DNA from: Verrucomicrobiota bacterium | Lineage (GTDB): Bacteria; Verrucomicrobiota; Verrucomicrobiia; Opitutales; Opitutaceae | Direction: 5' to 3' | DNA: 64,000 nt | Assembly (NCBI GenBank): GCA_019510185.1 | Contig: JAEKKV010000017.1 | Location: 1-64,000 of the forward strand | Shown: positions 59,957 to 64,000 of the stretch, piece by piece | Layout of the letters: each line of letters begins with the position of its first letter | Position numbering within the stretch: the stretch's first letter is position 1 | Position numbers and translations under genes: made by a program | Notes under the pieces: generated by a model | What the model was told of the DNA's origin: nothing | The model's database searches: none | What the model saw: only the letters and a program-made list of their open reading frames with translations

Positions 59957-62155
59957 ATGTCCGCTAGTGTATGGATGCTAATGAAAGTTCTCCCCCTCAC
60001 TCTTTTCCCGAAGGAGGCACCTCGCCTTCCCGCTTATCTTCACACCGGCGTGAAGAGCGGGATCGCATGGTCGCTGGGATTTGCCGTGCTGGTGATGGGA
60101 TTTGGCTTGGAAACCCGCGCCGCGACCAAGACTTGGGACGGAGGCGCAGGCACCACGGCATGGGGCACCGCCAATAATTGGAATGCCAATGGTATCCCGG
60201 GATCTGCCGACGACGTTCTCTTCGACAACAGCAGTGTAGCCACGCTTCCCGCGAGCGTTTCCCTGGGTGGCGCTCAGTCAGCCAACAGCCTGGCGTTCAG
60301 CACTGGAGATACCCTTTCCCTCGTGGACGGAAGCGGCAACCGCACGCTGACCCTGACAAGCGGCAACATCACCCGTTCCGGTAGCGGCACCCAGTCTCTC
60401 GCGTTCAACACGCTCGCCTTGAGTGCCAGTGGCACATGGAACATCGGCGGCACCGGCACCTTTACGGTCTCCTCCAAAGTCACCGGCACGGGCTTTGGCA
60501 TCACCAAAACCGGCGCCGGCCTGCTGGTCCTCTCCGGCGCCAACACCTACACCGGCGCGACCACGATTGAGAACGGCACTCTGGTTGTGGGCGCAAACGC
60601 CCCTTCGGCGAGCGCAGGCGCCCTGGGCACCGCTTCATCGGCCGTGGCGCTTGGCGATGCCACCAGCATCAGTAGCAATCTTAGCCCCACTTTGTTGACC
60701 GGTGGAGCGTTTACAGTCGCCCGCACCATCACCGTCGGTTCGAGCAATACAGCCACCACGGGCGTCTATACGATTGGCGGCAATACAGCAAACGCCTCGA
60801 CATTTTCGGGGGCCATCACCCTGAACCAGTCGCTATCCGTCTCCCAAGTGGCAAGCGGGACCACAAATCTCACGGGCAATATCACGACGGGATCGTCCGG
60901 CACAAAAACCCTCACCTTTAACAACGCCGGCTCTGTTTCCCAGTCCACCGGCGTGATCAGCAACGGCACGGGCACGATGGCGGTGGCACAAACTGGCGCC
61001 GGAACCACCACCCTTTCCGGCGCCAACACCTACACCGGCGGCACGGCTTTCAATGCCGGCACGGTCAATGTGAACAGCAGCGGCGCGCTCGGCAGCTCCG
61101 GCACCCTCAGTTTTGGTGGCGGCACGTTGCAGTACAGCGCTAGCAACACCACCGATTACTCCTCGCGCTTCAGCACGGCCGCCAGCCAGGCCTACAGCAT
61201 CGACACCAACGGCCAGAGCGTGACCCTCGCTACCGCTCTGGCCAGTTCGGGCGGTTCGTTGGCCAAAAGCGGCACCGGCACGCTCACCCTCTCCGGCACC
61301 AACACCTACACCGGCGGCACAACGCTTTCCGCCGGTACCCTGAAAGCGTCCAGCACGAGCGCATTCGGCACCACCGCCGGCACACTCACCCTCGGCGGCG
61401 GCACGCTCGATCTGGCCACCAATACCTCCATCGGTGCCTACAATACCAACGTCACCGCATCCTCCACCATCGCTTCCGACAAGGCCACCGCCGCCTCCGC
61501 CGGTATCACCCACACCCTCGGCACGCTCGCGATCGGTACCAGCACGCTCACACTCAATTCCGGCACCAACGTTTCCGCCAACAGCGCCTATGGCGTCGCC
61601 TTCGGCGCCACCACCATCAGCGGCGATGCCACCGTTTCCGTTGCCAACAACGGCACCGCCACGGGCACGCTCACCCTCGGCGCCCTCACCAACGGCGGCT
61701 CCGGATCCCTGACCAAGACGGGCGCCGGCACCCTCGCCTTCAGCAGCACCGGCAATTTCAACGCCAATCTCACCCTTGCGGCCGGTACGCTCGCGTTGAA
61801 CGGCACGAACCAGACCTTCGGAACCCTGAGCGTCACCGGCAACTCCGTGATCGATTTCGCCGGCGGCAACTCCACGTTGACCATCACCTCCCTCGTGATT
61901 TCCGCCGGCGTGACGCTCACGATCACCAACTGGACCGATTCGCTCGACTATTTCTACGCCACCAACGACCCCGGCAGCACCACGCTCGCCCAAGTGGTTT
62001 TCAATCCGCCCACGTACACGTCCGCGAACACGCATTGGGTGTCTGTGGGTGGTCAGATCACGCCCGTTCCCGAACCCGCCACTTATGGCGCGATGCTACT
62101 GGGCGCAGGATTGGGCTTCGTCCTCTGGCGTCGGCGCGGCGGTTCCTCCGCCTGA
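59957..62155 (+). CDS. Autotransporter-associated beta-strand (PATR) repeat protein with PEP-CTERM
   Basis: Repeated LSGANTYTGATTIENGTL / LSGTNTYTGGTTLSAGTL; C-terminal VPEPATYGAMLLGAGLGFVLWRRRG. Confidence 0.9.
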   Translation: MSASVWMLMKVLPLTLFPKEAPRLPAYLHTGVKSGIAWSLGFAVLVMGFGLETRAATKTWDGGAGTTAWGTANNWNANGIPGSADDVLFDNSSVATLPASVSLGGAQSANSLAFSTGDTLSLVDGSGNRTLTLTSGNITRSGSGTQSLAFNTLALSASGTWNIGGTGTFTVSSKVTGTGFGITKTGAGLLVLSGANTYTGATTIENGTLVVGANAPSASAGALGTASSAVALGDATSISSNLSPTLLTGGAFTVARTITVGSSNTATTGVYTIGGNTANASTFSGAITLNQSLSVSQVASGTTNLTGNITTGSSGTKTLTFNNAGSVSQSTGVISNGTGTMAVAQTGAGTTTLSGANTYTGGTAFNAGTVNVNSSGALGSSGTLSFGGGTLQYSASNTTDYSSRFSTAASQAYSIDTNGQSVTLATALASSGGSLAKSGTGTLTLSGTNTYTGGTTLSAGTLKASSTSAFGTTAGTLTLGGGTLDLATNTSIGAYNTNVTASSTIASDKATAASAGITHTLGTLAIGTSTLTLNSGTNVSANSAYGVAFGATTISGDATVSVANNGTATGTLTLGALTNGGSGSLTKTGAGTLAFSSTGNFNANLTLAAGTLALNGTNQTFGTLSVTGNSVIDFAGGNSTLTITSLVISAGVTLTITNWTDSLDYFYATNDPGSTTLAQVVFNPPTYTSANTHWVSVGGQITPVPEPATYGAMLLGAGLGFVLWRRRGGSSA
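60529..61325 (+). repeat. DNA-level repeats encoding PATR motifs
   Basis: CTCTCCGGCGCCAACACCTACACCGGCG near 60533, 61015 and 61289. Confidence 0.8.
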
Positions 62156-62179
62156 CGATCCGGGCTCCGCGCCCCGGTG

Positions 62180-63538
62180 TTACTTGCCGATGCCGAAGGC
62201 GCGGAAACCGATGGCGCGCAGCTTGGCCAGATCGAGAATATTGCGACCGTCGAAAATGAAGGCCGGCTTGTGCATGCCCTCGAAAATCTTCGCGTAATCG
62301 AGGGTTTTGAACTCGTCCCACTCGGTCACGATGGCGATCGCATGCGCCCCTCGCGACGCCTCCACCGCACTCGTCGCCACGGTCAGCCGCGGATTCGCAT
62401 GACCCTTGCCCAGCACATCCAGGTTGATCTCCTCCGCCGTCACCTTGGGATCGTAAACGACGACATTGGCCTGCTCGGCAAGCAGATCACGCACGACGTT
62501 GATCGCGGCGGATTCGCGCGTGTCATCGGTGTCTTTTTTGAAGGCGAAACCCAGCACCGCGATGCGCTTATCCGCCACGGTATTGAAAAGTGAACGCACG
62601 ATCTTGGCGGAGAAACGCTGCTTCTGATAATCGTTCATCTTCACCACGCCGGCCCAGTAGGCCGAGACCTCGGGCAAGCCGAAGCTTTCGCAAAGATAGG
62701 AGAGATTGAGAATGTCCTTCTGGAAACACGAACCGCCGAAGCCCACGGAGGCCTTCAGGAATTTCGGTCCGATGCGCGAGTCCTTGCCGATGGCGTTCGC
62801 CACCTCGTCCACATCCGCTCCGGTGGCCTCGCACAAGGCGGAGATCGCGTTGATCGAGGAGATGCGCTGCGCGAGAAACGCATTGGCCACCAGCTTGGAA
62901 AGCTCGGACGACCACAGATTCGTCGTGAGGATGCGCTCGCGCGGAACCCAGCGGGCGTAAACGCCCGCGAGCGTCGCCACCGCCTGCTCGCCTTCAGGCG
63001 TACGCTCGCCACCGATGAGCACACGATCGGGGTTGAACAGATCCTGAACGGCCGTGCCCTCGGCCAGAAATTCGGGATTGGAGAGCACCTGGAACGTCAC
63101 CCCCAGGGTATTCGCCGCCAGGATATTCTGGATCGTCTCGGCGGTCTTCACCGGGATGGTCGACTTCTCGACGATGATTTTGGGCGTTGTCGCCACCTCC
63201 GCGATCGTCCGCGCCACCGACTCGATAAACCGCAGGTCGGCCGCCCTGCCCGAACCCACGCCATAAGTCTTGGTCGGCGTGTTGACCGACACGAAAATGA
63301 TGTCCGCCGCCGCGATGGCTCCCTTCACATCAGTCGAAAAAAACAGGTTGCGACCGCGGGCCTGCTTCACGACTTCATCCAGGCCCGGCTCATAGATCGG
63401 CAGCGTGTCGGAATTCCATTCCGCGATGCGGACCGCGTTCATATCCACCACCGTCACCTGGATGTCGGGCGCCTTGAAGGCGATCACCGCCATCGTCGGA
63501 CCGCCCACGTAACCAGCGCCAATGCAGCAGATTTTCAT
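62180..63538 (-). CDS. ugd: UDP-glucose 6-dehydrogenase
   Basis: [20 protein letters not shown]...[16 protein letters not shown]...[17 protein letters not shown]. Confidence 0.93.
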   Translation of the reverse strand: MKICCIGAGYVGGPTMAVIAFKAPDIQVTVVDMNAVRIAEWNSDTLPIYEPGLDEVVKQARGRNLFFSTDVKGAIAAADIIFVSVNTPTKTYGVGSGRAADLRFIESVARTIAEVATTPKIIVEKSTIPVKTAETIQNILAANTLGVTFQVLSNPEFLAEGTAVQDLFNPDRVLIGGERTPEGEQAVATLAGVYARWVPRERILTTNLWSSELSKLVANAFLAQRISSINAISALCEATGADVDEVANAIGKDSRIGPKFLKASVGFGGSCFQKDILNLSYLCESFGLPEVSAYWAGVVKMNDYQKQRFSAKIVRSLFNTVADKRIAVLGFAFKKDTDDTRESAAINVVRDLLAEQANVVVYDPKVTAEEINLDVLGKGHANPRLTVATSAVEASRGAHAIAIVTEWDEFKTLDYAKIFEGMHKPAFIFDGRNILDLAKLRAIGFRAFGIGK

Positions 63539-63736
63539 AGTTATGAGACGTATAAGCTGTCGCCCGCCGTATCTAAATCCAAGGCGGATTTTTAGTCCGG
63601 ACGTGAATTTATAGGTCCAACTTCGTCCGCCCGGCATTGATCGGATTGCACCCCGGAAAATCCGCCTCAAGATCGCGCCGTACAGACCCCTGCCCCGTGC
63701 ATGATCGTGCCCTCGTCCGGGATTTTATTTCTTTCC

Positions 63737-64000
63737 ATGAAAACCTACCCCTCTGCTTCGCAAATAAAAGTCGGAGTCGTCGGCTATGGCGGTGCCTTCA
63801 ACATGGGACGCCAGCATCTTCAGCAAATGAAGGACGCCGGCATGACGCCCGTTGCCGTCGCCGAGATCGACCCCGCGCGCCTCGCCGCCGCCGCCCAGGA
63901 TTTCCCCGGCATCGAAACCTACGCCACTGTCGCCGAGATGCTCGGCCGGTCGTCCGTGGACCTCGTCACCGTTATCACGCCGCACAATACGCACGCCGCC
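63737..64000 (+). CDS. Gfo/Idh/MocA-family oxidoreductase, N-terminal part (runs off window)
   Basis: Translation from ATG 63737: MKTYPSASQIKVGVVGYGGAFNMGRQHLQQMKDAGMTPVAVAEID...VITPHNTHAA; open to the window end. Confidence 0.85.
   Translation, partial: MKTYPSASQIKVGVVGYGGAFNMGRQHLQQMKDAGMTPVAVAEIDPARLAAAAQDFPGIETYATVAEMLGRSSVDLVTVITPHNTHAA

Noticed and set aside
60529-61745. Repeated units possibly resembling a CRISPR or satellite array
   Set aside because: Units are in frame, imperfect and encode PATR protein motifs; no regular spacer structure.

Overview
High-GC bacterial chromosome segment; gene content (GreA-domain giant protein, PEP-CTERM proteins, DUF1800/DUF1501 pair) suggests a Verrucomicrobia/Opitutaceae-type host, which is inference. 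(1) 1-3960: AT-richer accessory region. Small ORFs are separated by recurring 50-105 bp imperfect repeats that look like integron attC sites, interrupted by two copies of an IS110/IS1111-type element. The only copy with both ends carries 12-bp subterminal inverted repeats, a nonsense codon in its transposase, and a 3' non-coding segment whose short sequences match the element/target junctions, consistent with a seekRNA/bridge-type guide RNA. No integrase gene is visible; the array continues off the left edge. (2) 4133-24896: mostly housekeeping genes (amidase, glycosyltransferase, FKBP, LOG-domain fusion, purD, LMW phosphatase, glyA, hybrid histidine kinase, MFS, aspartyl protease-PDZ, rsmB-like, GreA-domain protein, LysE, ArsR-methyltransferase). 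(3) 25000-48225: a surface-polysaccharide locus of about 23 kb on the + strand (Wzm/Wzt-type ABC exporter, many glycosyltransferases, hexapeptide and type-3 acyltransferases, Wzy/ligase-like proteins, WcaJ-type sugar transferase). (4) 48243-64000: oxidoreductase, M42 peptidase, PEP-CTERM trypsin-like protein, clpX/clpP/tig, TsaB-like, alr, DUF1800/DUF1501, PATR-repeat PEP-CTERM protein, ugd and the start of a Gfo/Idh/MocA oxidoreductase. The most interesting signal is the cassette array together with the guide-like RNA end of the IS1111-type element.
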